The notes beneath the pieces were generated by a model. The model saw only the letters and a program-made list of their open reading frames with translations, ran no database searches and was not told where the DNA came from. A stretch of DNA of 64,000 bases from DATJPR01 sp963752915 (lineage in GTDB: Bacteria; Bacteroidota; Ignavibacteria; UBA10030; UBA6906). Numbering within the stretch: position 1 is the first letter of the stretch; every line of letters begins with the position of its first letter. Shown here piece after piece: positions 45,324 through 52,910 of this stretch. The DNA is taken from contig CAVVZZ010000006.1 in NCBI GenBank assembly GCA_963752915.1, positions 15,554 to 79,553 of the forward strand, given 5' to 3'. The translations under genes and the position numbers were made by a program.

Positions 45324-46466
45324 TCAATGATTGAAAACCGCCGTCAGCTGGATTCCAGTTCCCGCAAAGGCATTCGTCCCGCTGGCAGGGCGGAAGATCT
45401 GGAACGACGACGGGTTCCAGTAACCGAGGACGTAGAAACTCCAATTGTCATACTTGCGCTGCCAGCTCACGATCCGGTACCAGTCCCGATGTGTCCAGTC
45501 GCGGTAGACGATCGCGGAGAGTTGGTCGAGGATCCCCAGAGGATAGTTCATTGAGAGTCCCGAGAATTCCAGTCCCGAGGCAGAAGCAAACGGCTCCGGC
45601 GGGTTGTCGTTCCGGAAAAACTCCGTCGCGACGTACAGTCCGTTGCCGAGTGCGAAGGTATAGTCGGCCCCGATCGTCCATTGCCGCTGGTATTTCAGCC
45701 CGGGGAAGTCCGTGTTCTCGCGGATCAGTGCGGCTTCGAACCACGCACCGATCCCGATGTCCCATTTCCCGTCGAGTGCCAGTCGGTCCTCGGGCACGGT
45801 TCCCGCTCCAGAACCAAATCCTGAAATACTCAATGCGCTGAGATCTGCCCGCCGGTGATGGTACGTGACACCGATCTCGCCGGTCCACAACGGAGTCTGG
45901 GCTCTTCCTCCATACTCAACGGTACGCTTTTCCGTGGCGAACGTCTCCCATCCTTTTGTCTGGTTGTTGCCGTAGAGTCCCCAGAGCCAGACGTTGACGT
46001 TATCCAGCAGATAGTAACGTGCAAGCACACCGTAGACCCCGTTGGTGAGTTGAAGAGGATCACGCGGATCGATCTGATCGAACCACATCAGCGGTCGAAA
46101 GAGGAGCGCGGAGCCGAACGTGATTTTCTGCAATCCCATCCGGACCTCGAAGGTTTCCGTTGCGAACCGTACCCAGGCACGATAGAGTTTCACCGTCCCA
46201 TCATACGCCGCGCTCTCCCCTTCCTGGTACGCCGAGCTCCCCCATGCGTTGAGTGAGAGGTCCGCACTCACACTCCATCCGCTGTCGATCGAGCGCTCGA
46301 CGAGGAGATCCGGAATATATCGGAGACCGAACTGCGAGAGCGATGGATGCCCGGGATTGCCCGTCACCCACGCAGACGCCTGCCCGTGAGGCTCGAGAGG
46401 CTGTGCCTTGCCAGCGGCGATCGTGGCAAGCAGAGACAGACAGATGACGACATATTTCGGATTCAT
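45324..46466 (-). CDS. Outer-membrane beta-barrel protein of the TetR-led operon
   Basis: The 380-residue product has a signal peptide (about 1-22). The mature chain has alternating polar and aromatic strands (SVSADLSLNAWGSSAY, LYRAWVRFATETFEVRMGLQ, VYGVLARYYLLDNVNVWLWGLYG) and ends TGIQLTAVFNH, consistent with an outer-membrane barrel with a terminal aromatic or basic residue. No specific porin family is recognised. It is the second gene of the operon, 10 bp after the TetR regulator and 54 bp before the ABC ATPase, so it may be the outer-membrane exit or receptor of this transporter. Confidence 0.82.
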   Translation of the reverse strand: MNPKYVVICLSLLATIAAGKAQPLEPHGQASAWVTGNPGHPSLSQFGLRYIPDLLVERSIDSGWSVSADLSLNAWGSSAYQEGESAAYDGTVKLYRAWVRFATETFEVRMGLQKITFGSALLFRPLMWFDQIDPRDPLQLTNGVYGVLARYYLLDNVNVWLWGLYGNNQTKGWETFATEKRTVEYGGRAQTPLWTGEIGVTYHHRRADLSALSISGFGSGAGTVPEDRLALDGKWDIGIGAWFEAALIRENTDFPGLKYQRQWTIGADYTFALGNGLYVATEFFRNDNPPEPFASASGLEFSGLSMNYPLGILDQLSAIVYRDWTHRDWYRIVSWQRKYDNWSFYVLGYWNPSSFQIFRPASGTNAFAGTGIQLTAVFNH

Positions 46467-46476
46467 GGAGCCACCG

Positions 46477-47082
46477 TCAGCCGCGTACTTTTTCCCAGCG
46501 GGAGGTCAGCACATGGACAAGGTGATTTGCCACGGCGTCAAGGGGCGGGAACATTTCCGGCGCCACGGTATAATTTGCCACGATGCCGTCGAACACGAAC
46601 ATGAGCAGTATGGAATCGTATTCTGGGTTATCGGATCCCAGGTCTCGCATGATGGTTTTCATCTGGGCCATGAGCGTTCCGAAATATTGTCTCCACTTCT
46701 TTGATCTGATCAAACGACGGTACGCATCATCGAGATTCAGCTGGAGCGAGAGTCGGATGAGCAACGGTTCCGTTTTGATCATGTGGAGCCAGGCAGTCAC
46801 AAGCGAAACCAGTTTTTCCCTGGCGGGTCGGCGGTCGTTTTCCATCAAAAAACCCGGGAGAATCCGGTCGATCTGCCCTTCGAAGATTGCGAGGAGGATG
46901 TCCTGTTTCTTGTTGAAGTGCGTGAAGATGAGACCCTTGGAGATCCCCGCCTTTCGGGCGATTTCCTCTGTTGTTGTTGCGGAGAACCCGTGTTTGGCGA
47001 ACAGCTCAAGGGATGCGGCGATGATCGACTTCCGGGTTTTGGCCCGCATCAGTTCGGAGGTCTTCTTCGATCGCGGCGACAT
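46477..47082 (-). CDS. TetR-family transcriptional repressor
   Basis: The 201-residue protein has the N-terminal TetR HTH: IIAASLELFAKHGFSATTTE, then EIARKAGISKGLIFTHFNKK as recognition helix region, and a ligand-binding helical domain. AGGAGG lies six bases before the ATG at 47082. A perfect palindromic operator overlaps the presumed start of transcription. It is the first gene of the operon with the porin and ABC genes, so autoregulation and control of the whole operon are likely. The inducer is unknown. Confidence 0.93.
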   Translation of the reverse strand: MSPRSKKTSELMRAKTRKSIIAASLELFAKHGFSATTTEEIARKAGISKGLIFTHFNKKQDILLAIFEGQIDRILPGFLMENDRRPAREKLVSLVTAWLHMIKTEPLLIRLSLQLNLDDAYRRLIRSKKWRQYFGTLMAQMKTIMRDLGSDNPEYDSILLMFVFDGIVANYTVAPEMFPPLDAVANHLVHVLTSRWEKVRG

Positions 47083-47098
47083 GGTAAACCTCCTGTGC

Positions 47099-47120
47099 AT
47101 TGACTAACTGGTTAGTCAAT
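47099..47120. promoter_or_regulatory. Palindromic TetR operator
   Basis: ATTGACTAAC (47099-47108) and GTTAGTCAAT (47111-47120) are exact inverse complements separated by TG. A perfect palindrome just upstream of a tetR-type start codon, between it and its promoter, is the normal arrangement of a TetR operator. Confidence 0.85.
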
Positions 47121-47147
47121 GATAATACCTCGGGAGCCGAGAGTCAA
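47119..47147 (-). promoter_or_regulatory. Putative promoter of the TetR-porin-ABC operon
   Basis: Read on the minus strand, TTGACT (47142-47147) and TATCAT (47119-47124) are separated by 17 nt. The -10 box touches the operator, so bound repressor would block transcription. Confidence 0.55.
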
Positions 47148-47489
47148 GTCCCTGCCGATAATCCGACACTGACCCCCGATTGCACCGCGCTTCCATCGAG
47201 AGTTCCCCATGCTGCTCGTAAAGTCTTCTCCGCGTGGATCCATGCAATCTCGTTGTCGAGCTACGCCGAGGCTCCCGATATGCAGCAAATCCTCCAATTT
47301 CTCCCCTTTTCGTATGATTGACATTCACGTTTTCCCCCCGTATTATAATGATCAACTCATCTCATGCCGTTCCCGTCATTCCTGAAGCTCATGTGACCAT
47401 GTGAGTTCTTCAACGCCACTGAGTTCACTTTCTTAAGCCCCATGCTGGTGTCTTCTTTCACGACGGGGATTCTGCCAAGGAGAGCGTCT
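47121..47489. other. Intergenic region between the TetR operon and the SBP-OmpA operon
   Basis: No supported gene. It holds the two divergent promoters listed separately, and the plus-strand leader before 47490. Confidence 0.5.
47318..47346 (+). promoter_or_regulatory. Putative promoter of the coiled-coil/SBP-OmpA/ABC operon
   Basis: TTGACA (47318-47323), a 17-nt spacer and TATTAT (47341-47346) match the consensus well. Transcription would start near 47354, leaving about 135 nt of leader before the first ATG. Confidence 0.65.
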
Positions 47490-48188
47490 ATGAAGTTCAA
47501 GGACCTATGGATTAAACCGCAACCCGATGACAAGTCGTCGGACGATGGCCCGTCATCGCCGGGTCCGTCCGCCTCCACAGCCCCTGCACCCTCCTACTCG
47601 ACGGCTGCCGCGCCCACAGGAGATGCAGATTCCGCGATGTTCGTCCAACAGCTCGAGGCAGCTCTCGAAAAGGCGAACCTGCCAAGCCAGCAAGACTATC
47701 TGGACTTTGCGAAGTCGTTGAAGAACATGGAGTCGCTCCCCATGGACGAAGCGACGCGGTTCAAGGCGGCATACGCGACGCTCCAGAGCGTCGGCTGCGA
47801 TTTGCGCCAGCTCATCGATTCGTTCGATTACTATCAAGGGATTCTGGACGGGGAGAAGGACAAGTTCGACGAAGCGCTGCGATCGACGGTGAACGATACC
47901 GTCATGCAAAAGGAACGTCAGGTCAAGCAGATCACCGACGAGAACGACGATCACTCGGCCGAAATTCAGAAGCTCACCGCGGCCATCAACCTGAACCAGC
48001 AAAAGATCGCCAAGCTCCAGGGGGAACTCCAGGAGGTGAACGCCAGATTGAACCAACGCAAGGCGGGCTTTGCGGCAGCGTACAACTCCCTGCGACAACG
48101 TCTTCAGACAGATGAAGGAAAGATCAAGACATACCTGAGTCAGGAACTTGCAGCGCAACCGGCGAAAACGGAAAAGAAAAAATCATAA
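47490..48188 (+). CDS. Soluble coiled-coil protein, first gene of the SBP-OmpA operon
   Basis: The 232-residue product starts MKFKDLWIKPQPDDKSSDD. A low-complexity Pro/Ser/Ala linker covers about 20-48, a helical segment about 50-110, and a coiled coil about 120-215 (KERQVKQITDENDDHSAEIQ, QKIAKLQGELQEVNARLNQR). It ends in a Lys-rich tail. No signal peptide or membrane span is present, so it should be cytoplasmic. I recognise no family with confidence; PspA-like coiled coils are the nearest in style. AAGGAGAG precedes the ATG. The next gene is 12 bp away, and all five genes are compactly arranged. Confidence 0.8.
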   Translation: MKFKDLWIKPQPDDKSSDDGPSSPGPSASTAPAPSYSTAAAPTGDADSAMFVQQLEAALEKANLPSQQDYLDFAKSLKNMESLPMDEATRFKAAYATLQSVGCDLRQLIDSFDYYQGILDGEKDKFDEALRSTVNDTVMQKERQVKQITDENDDHSAEIQKLTAAINLNQQKIAKLQGELQEVNARLNQRKAGFAAAYNSLRQRLQTDEGKIKTYLSQELAAQPAKTEKKKS

Positions 48189-48200
48189 AGGAATTATGCC

Positions 48201-49235
48201 ATGGCCGATGGGCTCTTACCTGCGACAGTTTCGACACAGAACGTCAAATCGTTCTGGAGCCGGAAAGAAGGCAAAGTCGGAATGCTCTTTGCAATCGGTA
48301 TCGGCGGAGGCCTTCTCTACGTGTTGTACAAACTCCTCCCCTACCTCATTGAAATGACGAAGAACCTCATCCAGCTGACGCTGCTCGGCGTCGTGCTGTT
48401 TGTGATTGTCTTCATGATCCTCGATCCCCAGGTGCGGAACCTCGCCTGGTATCTGTACAAGTCGATTATGCGTGGGATCACGGGGCTCTTCATCCAGCTG
48501 GACCCGGTGGCCATCATCGAGACCTATGTCGCGCATTTGAAAAAGCAGCTGGAGAGCCTCGAAGAGAAGATCCAGACGCTCGCGGGCGCCAGGCGCAAAC
48601 TGAGTGATGCCATCGACAAAGCGAAGGAGGAGATGGAAGAACAGCTCAACCTCGCCAAGACCGGCAAGAAACAGGGGCTGGACAACTCGCAGATCATGGT
48701 GTATACAAACCAGGCGGGCCGGCTCGATGCCCGGATTCAGAAATTCCAAAATCTTCTGGCGAAACTCGAGACACTCTACCGTATCCTCGACAAGATGAAG
48801 AAGGGCGCCGCCGTCGTGATTATGGACTACCAGAACCAGGTCGAAAACATCAAACAGGAACGCGAGGTGATCCGGACGGGATTCAACGCGTTCAAATCGG
48901 CGATGAGCATCCTGTCGGGCGATCCCGACAAGAAGGTCCTCTTCGACCAGGCAATGGAAGCGATCCAGAACGACATCAGTATGAAGGCCGGAGCGATGGA
49001 GAGGTTCGTCGAGGAATCGTCGGAGATCATGCAGGCGATCGATCTCCAGAACGGCGCCTTCGAGGAAAAGGGGATGAAGCTCCTCGAAAAATGGGAAAAA
49101 GAGGGAGTCCCGATGCTGTTGACCGATGGCCAGACCTCGAATGTCCCCGGAGCAGCCCCCGGCGCGCAGAAAGTGCAGGTGCCCAATGCAGGGAGCTCAG
49201 ACGATAACCAGTACAAGTCGATGCTGAATCAATAA
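48201..49235 (+). CDS. Membrane-anchored coiled-coil protein of the SBP-OmpA operon
   Basis: The 344-residue product has two or more hydrophobic segments near the N terminus (about 27-48, VGMLFAIGIGGGLLYVLYKL; about 55-75, LIQLTLLGVVLFVIVFMIL). A long helical region of about 110-290 follows with coiled-coil stretches (KKQLESLEEKIQTLAGARRK, NQVENIKQEREVIRTGFNAF) in a PspA/Vipp-like style. A disordered Pro/Gly tail ends it. The function is not known. It lies 12 bp after the first gene and 16 bp before the binding-protein gene. It could link the cytoplasmic coiled-coil protein to the transporter in the inner membrane; this is inference. Confidence 0.8.
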   Translation: MADGLLPATVSTQNVKSFWSRKEGKVGMLFAIGIGGGLLYVLYKLLPYLIEMTKNLIQLTLLGVVLFVIVFMILDPQVRNLAWYLYKSIMRGITGLFIQLDPVAIIETYVAHLKKQLESLEEKIQTLAGARRKLSDAIDKAKEEMEEQLNLAKTGKKQGLDNSQIMVYTNQAGRLDARIQKFQNLLAKLETLYRILDKMKKGAAVVIMDYQNQVENIKQEREVIRTGFNAFKSAMSILSGDPDKKVLFDQAMEAIQNDISMKAGAMERFVEESSEIMQAIDLQNGAFEEKGMKLLEKWEKEGVPMLLTDGQTSNVPGAAPGAQKVQVPNAGSSDDNQYKSMLNQ

Positions 49236-49251
49236 CGGAAGGGTTCTTACA

Positions 49252-50814
49252 ATGTCACAACTCACACCATTTTCGAAATTCGTCTTAGGCATCCTGATCG
49301 TCGGCCTCGCGATCGGCGCGCTGTACTTCCTGCGCAAGAACCCCGACATCGCGGGAAAGATCGTTCCCTCGGAGACAACGACCGGATCCGCGGCCCGGGA
49401 ATCCTCCGGCGACCATTCCGGGAAACTCGTTGTGGGAATCAATACCTGGGGAGGCTTTGCCGGAGGGGTCTACTTCAATAACGGCTTTGCCGCCTCGACA
49501 GAGAGCCGCTACTACACGGAGCTCGGTCAATTGGTCGAATTCAAACTGATCGATGATTTCAATGCGAGCCGCGAGGCATGGAAGAGCGGCGACATCGATG
49601 TGCTCGGGTTCTGCACCATCGATGCCTTCACGACGGAGGTCAACGGTCTCAAGGAGTTTCAGCCGAAAGTGATCGGCCAAATCGACTGGAGCCGGGGAGG
49701 CGACGCCATCGTCGTCCGTCGCGGAATCAATCAGGCAAGCGACCTGAAAGGCAAGAAGATCGCGGTTGCGCCGATGACACCCTCGCACACGCTCCTGCTG
49801 TGGCTCATGGACGCAGGCGAAGTCCGTTGGGACGATGTCGAGATCGTTGAAGTGGCGAACGGCATCGATGCAGCAGACCTCTTCAAGAAGGAACAGGTGG
49901 ATGCGGCGGTCGTATGGTCCCCGGACGATATTGACTGCGTGGCCAAGGTCCCGGGAAGCAAGGTGCTCGTGAACACGAAGACCGCCACGCATATCATCGC
50001 GGATGTCTGGCTGGTGAAGCAAGTCACCATCGACAAAAAGCGGGACGCGCTGAAGGCGTTCCTCACCGGCGTCCTGAAGGGCGATGGCGAGATCAACACG
50101 AGCGCTTCCTCGAAGGCGGCGGCCGCGAGGCTTCTTGCCGCCGGATTCAATCAGCCGGTCGACTTTTGCGCCACGGCGATCGACAACGCGCGTCTGGCGA
50201 CGTATGGCGATAATGTCAACTTCTTCGACCTCGAAGGGAAGTATACGGGGGTCGGTGGAGAAAAGCTGTACGGGAGGATGGCCGTCGAGTTTGCCAAAAT
50301 CAAGGACAAGTCGGGCAAGCCATACGTGGAAGGCAATGTCCCGGCCTGGAGAACCATCACCGATCCGTCCCTCATCCGGGAAATCCATCTGACCGGTGAC
50401 GATCAGATGGCGGAGGGCGAAGCCAAGTTTTCAAAACCGACGCCTGCCATGGCGACGGCTGCACCGATCAGCACAAAGAAGCTGACGATCGTCTTCGCTT
50501 CCGGCTCCGCGACACTCGATGACAACGCGAAGTATATCATCGACCACAACTTCGTGGACCTCGCTGCAGGCTTTGCGAAAGCCAGGATCCGCATCGAAGG
50601 CAACACCGACAACGTCGGATCGGCGGAGATGAACAAGGCGCTTTCACTCCGACGGGCGAAGGTCGTCGCCAACTACCTCGCGGCGGAGCATCACTTCGAC
50701 CCGAACCGCTTTGTCGTCGTCGGGAATGGTCCGGACAAACCAGTGGCCGACAACGGTTCCACCGACGGTCGTCAGCGGAACCGTCGAACGGACTTCGAAT
50801 TGCTCCCCGAGTAG
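49252..50814 (+). CDS. Substrate-binding protein fused to an OmpA peptidoglycan-binding domain
   Basis: The 520-residue product has an N-terminal membrane anchor (about 9-27, KFVLGILIVGLAIGALYFL), with no cleavage site evident. A type II solute-binding domain of the NMT1/SsuA/NrtA class spans about 58-370: VVGINTWGGFAGGVYFNNGF, DVLGFCTIDAF, DLKGKKIAVAPMTPSHTLLL and DAADLFKKEQVDAAVVWSPD. An OmpA-like domain follows (about 410-520): VFASGSATLDDNAKYII, EGNTDNVGSAEMNKALSLRR and the closing GRQRNRRTDFEL, with the Asp and Arg that bind diaminopimelate. The protein would be tethered at both the inner membrane and the cell wall. It precedes the permease and ATPase genes. The ligand is unknown. Confidence 0.93.
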   Translation: MSQLTPFSKFVLGILIVGLAIGALYFLRKNPDIAGKIVPSETTTGSAARESSGDHSGKLVVGINTWGGFAGGVYFNNGFAASTESRYYTELGQLVEFKLIDDFNASREAWKSGDIDVLGFCTIDAFTTEVNGLKEFQPKVIGQIDWSRGGDAIVVRRGINQASDLKGKKIAVAPMTPSHTLLLWLMDAGEVRWDDVEIVEVANGIDAADLFKKEQVDAAVVWSPDDIDCVAKVPGSKVLVNTKTATHIIADVWLVKQVTIDKKRDALKAFLTGVLKGDGEINTSASSKAAAARLLAAGFNQPVDFCATAIDNARLATYGDNVNFFDLEGKYTGVGGEKLYGRMAVEFAKIKDKSGKPYVEGNVPAWRTITDPSLIREIHLTGDDQMAEGEAKFSKPTPAMATAAPISTKKLTIVFASGSATLDDNAKYIIDHNFVDLAAGFAKARIRIEGNTDNVGSAEMNKALSLRRAKVVANYLAAEHHFDPNRFVVVGNGPDKPVADNGSTDGRQRNRRTDFELLPE

Positions 50815-50853
50815 ATGTCGCGCAAACAGAAATTCCTTCCCAACTGATTCACT

Positions 50854-50882
50854 GCCCCGTTGGGCTCACCACCCAACGGGGC
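50854..50882 (+). terminator. Strong intra-operon hairpin, probably attenuator or mRNA stabiliser
   Basis: GCCCCGTTGGG (50854-50864) pairs perfectly with CCCAACGGGGC (50872-50882) over a 7-nt loop. No T run follows (AATCTGATTC), so full termination is unlikely. It lies between the binding-protein and permease genes and may set their relative expression. Confidence 0.55.
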
Positions 50883-50910
50883 AATCTGATTCAACCCATT
50901 CGGAGCATGT

Positions 50911-51702
50911 ATGAGTATATTCGAGTTGCGGGGCCCGATGCCCAAACAGCAGCAGCTCTTGCTGGAAATCTGCGGGCTCATCGGGTTCCTGGCCCTCTGG
51001 CAGGTGGTGGCAATGAAGATCGATTCGCCTGCCATCCTCCCGTCCCCGCTGATTGTCCTCTCGTCGTTCCCGCAGCTGCACTTCGAGGACTTCCTCATCA
51101 AGAACGCCTTCTTTTCCATTAAGATTAATCTGCTTGGGTACTTTCAGGCAATCCTGATTTCCATTCCCCTTGGAATGCTGATCGGGTTGTTCACCCCCGT
51201 CGGCGCAGTGCTCAATCGGTACGTTGACGCGATCCGGTACATCCCGCTTACCGCGGTGACGGGGCTGTTCATTGCCTGGTTCGGTATCTATCTAAACATG
51301 AAGGTGCAGTTCCTTGCGTTCGGGATCTTTGTGTATCTCCTTCCTGTCGTCGTCCAGCGCGTGAAGGAGGTGGACGAGGTGTGGGTTCAGACGGCGGAAA
51401 CGCTCGGAGCATCACGCTGGCAGGTGATTGTCCGTGTGTTTATCCCCGGGGTCCTGTCGAAATTGTCCGACGACATCCGGGTGTTGACGGCGATCTCGTG
51501 GACGTATATCATCGTCGCGGAGATGGTCAACAACGAAGGGGGTCTGGGGGCATTAATCTTCCGTTCGGCACGCCAGAGCAGGCTCGACAAAGTGTTCGCG
51601 GTCCTCTTCGTCATCATCCTTATCGGGATTGCACAGGACAAGATCTTCCTGTGGCTTGACCGGCGCCTCTTCGGCTTCAAATACGCGAAGGAGGCCGACT
51701 AA
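50911..51702 (+). CDS. ABC transporter permease (SsuC/NrtB/TauC class)
   Basis: The 263-residue protein has about six membrane spans, with LLEICGLIGFLALWQVVAMK near the N terminus and IGMLIGLF-like helices in the middle. The conserved cytoplasmic EAA loop is visible as WVQTAETLGASRWQVIVRVF followed by IPGVL, which docks on the ATPase. This class imports nitrate, sulfonates, taurine or thiamine precursors. It starts 97 bp after the binding-protein gene, beyond a hairpin. The gene ends TAATG, its stop overlapping the ATPase start by one base. Confidence 0.95.
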   Translation: MSIFELRGPMPKQQQLLLEICGLIGFLALWQVVAMKIDSPAILPSPLIVLSSFPQLHFEDFLIKNAFFSIKINLLGYFQAILISIPLGMLIGLFTPVGAVLNRYVDAIRYIPLTAVTGLFIAWFGIYLNMKVQFLAFGIFVYLLPVVVQRVKEVDEVWVQTAETLGASRWQVIVRVFIPGVLSKLSDDIRVLTAISWTYIIVAEMVNNEGGLGALIFRSARQSRLDKVFAVLFVIILIGIAQDKIFLWLDRRLFGFKYAKEAD

Positions 51703-52541
51703 TGGACGCCGTCAAGATGGTCAACACCGCGTACCCGGATGTCATTGAACTCCGCAACATCGCACAGTGGTACGTGGACGACGGGAAAAAGAAAACCGTC
51801 ATCAGCGATATGAATTTATTGATCGAAGATGTCCCGAACAAAGGGCAATTCGTCTGCCTGCTGGGTCCGTCAGGGTGCGGGAAATCCACGGTCCTGCGAT
51901 ACATTGCGGGGCTGCAGCACCCCTCCGAGGGCGAGATCCTCCTCTACGGGAAGCCGAGAAAAGAGGACGATCATGTCGGAATGGTTTTCCAGCAATACAG
52001 TTCCTTCCCATGGCTGACGGTCGTTGAAAACGTGAGTCTCGCCCTTGCGATCAAAGGTGTCGCGAAGAAGGACCGCACGGAGCGTGCGATGGAGTTCATC
52101 AAGATTTGCGATCTCGAAGAGCAAGCGAACAAGTTTGCACAATATCCGCTCCTTTCCGGCGGACAGCTTCAACGCGTGGCGATTGCGCGCAGTCTCGTTT
52201 CCAATCCGAATCTGCTCCTGATGGATGAGCCGTTTGGCGCTCTCGACGTGAACACACGCCTGAAGATGCAGGACATGCTGCTCGGGATTTGGGAGCGGTT
52301 GTGGAAGGTCAACACTGCGACGACGATTGTCTTCGTCACGCACGACATCCCGGAAGCGGTCTATCTGGGGACGGACATCTACATTATGCAAGCCAACCCG
52401 GGAAAGATCGTCCATAAGATTCCGATCGACCTTCCGTTCGACAAAACGCGCAAAGTCAAGCGTGACGCAAAGTTCGTGCAGTATGTCTATTCGATCGAAG
52501 ATATGATGATGGGCCTGACGGTCGGCGTCAAGGCGACGTAG
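51702..52541 (+). CDS. ABC transporter ATPase (SsuB/NrtC class)
   Basis: The 279-residue protein has Walker A GPSGCGKST, Q loop VFQQYSSFPWLTV, signature LSGGQLQRVAIARSL, Walker B LLLMDEPFGALD and H loop FVTHDIPEAV. The FPWLTV after the Q loop and the spacing are typical of nitrate/sulfonate-type ATPases. It drives the neighbouring permease. Translation is coupled to the permease through a one-base stop-start overlap. The C-terminal 22 codons are duplicated as a remnant at 52655-52723. Confidence 0.95.
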   Translation: MDAVKMVNTAYPDVIELRNIAQWYVDDGKKKTVISDMNLLIEDVPNKGQFVCLLGPSGCGKSTVLRYIAGLQHPSEGEILLYGKPRKEDDHVGMVFQQYSSFPWLTVVENVSLALAIKGVAKKDRTERAMEFIKICDLEEQANKFAQYPLLSGGQLQRVAIARSLVSNPNLLLMDEPFGALDVNTRLKMQDMLLGIWERLWKVNTATTIVFVTHDIPEAVYLGTDIYIMQANPGKIVHKIPIDLPFDKTRKVKRDAKFVQYVYSIEDMMMGLTVGVKAT

Positions 52542-52582
52542 GTTCCTTGCGTGGGGAGCTGGGGATGTTCCTGGAAAGAACA

Positions 52583-52611
52583 TGTAGGTCGACCAGTCTG
52601 GTCGACCTACA
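52583..52611 (+). terminator. Perfect palindrome serving as probable terminator of the ABC operon
   Basis: TGTAGGTCGACCAG and CTGGTCGACCTACA form a perfect inverted repeat of 14 bp with a single central T, followed by ATTGTTTTG. A diverged relative is at 34118-34142, so this may be a repeat family rather than a dedicated terminator. Confidence 0.6.
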
Positions 52612-52654
52612 ATTGTTTTGCGAGTGCGCGTTCCCAATATTCGCGATCACTTAG

Positions 52655-52723
52655 TTCGTCCAGTACGTCTATTCGATCGAGGATATGATGATGGGACTGA
52701 CGGGCGGCGTGACTGCGAAATAG
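52655..52723 (+). pseudogene. Remnant of a second ATPase gene (C-terminal 22 codons)
   Basis: This stretch encodes FVQYVYSIEDMMMGLTGGVT then AK and stop, next to the intact ATPase ending FVQYVYSIEDMMMGLTVGVK then AT and stop. Most DNA differences are silent third-position changes, which implies past selection on a coding copy. Nothing upstream matches the rest of the ATPase, and an in-frame start is lacking. Confidence 0.85.
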
Positions 52724-52732
52724 GCTCGAGGG

Positions 52733-52811
52733 AGGAAGAGGGAAGTATGCAGTAGGCTGTAAGGAGAAGGCGCAAGTAGTAGGACGTAGGAAGAAGGAAG
52801 TACGAAGAAAA
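52733..52811. repeat. Heptamer repeat, GTAGGAC/GGAAGTA type
   Basis: Imperfect seven-base units (GTAGGAC, GTAGGAA, GAAGTAC) run between the ATPase remnant and the convergent T9SS gene. Confidence 0.65.
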
Positions 52812-52833
52812 ACGCGTAGGCATTGATATCGAC

Positions 52834-52891
52834 GAGCCTCGTGAGTGGCTGAGGGAGGTTGCAATCTGCCGCAGTCACACTCACGAGGCTC
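52834..52891 (-). terminator. Long inverted repeat downstream of the 52911 gene
   Basis: GAGCCTCGTGAGTG (52834-52847) and CACTCACGAGGCTC (52878-52891) are perfect inverse complements with a 30-nt loop. It lies right after the stop of the minus-strand gene and may protect or end its mRNA; no T run is present. Confidence 0.45.
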
Positions 52892-52910
52892 TAGTTGCCT
52901 GCAATACTTT

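Noticed and set aside
50907..51122. ATG at 50907 giving a 71-codon frame
   Set aside because: It overlaps the permease start by 4 bp in another frame and gives Ala/Pro/Arg text; the permease ATG at 50911 is supported by membrane spans and the EAA loop.
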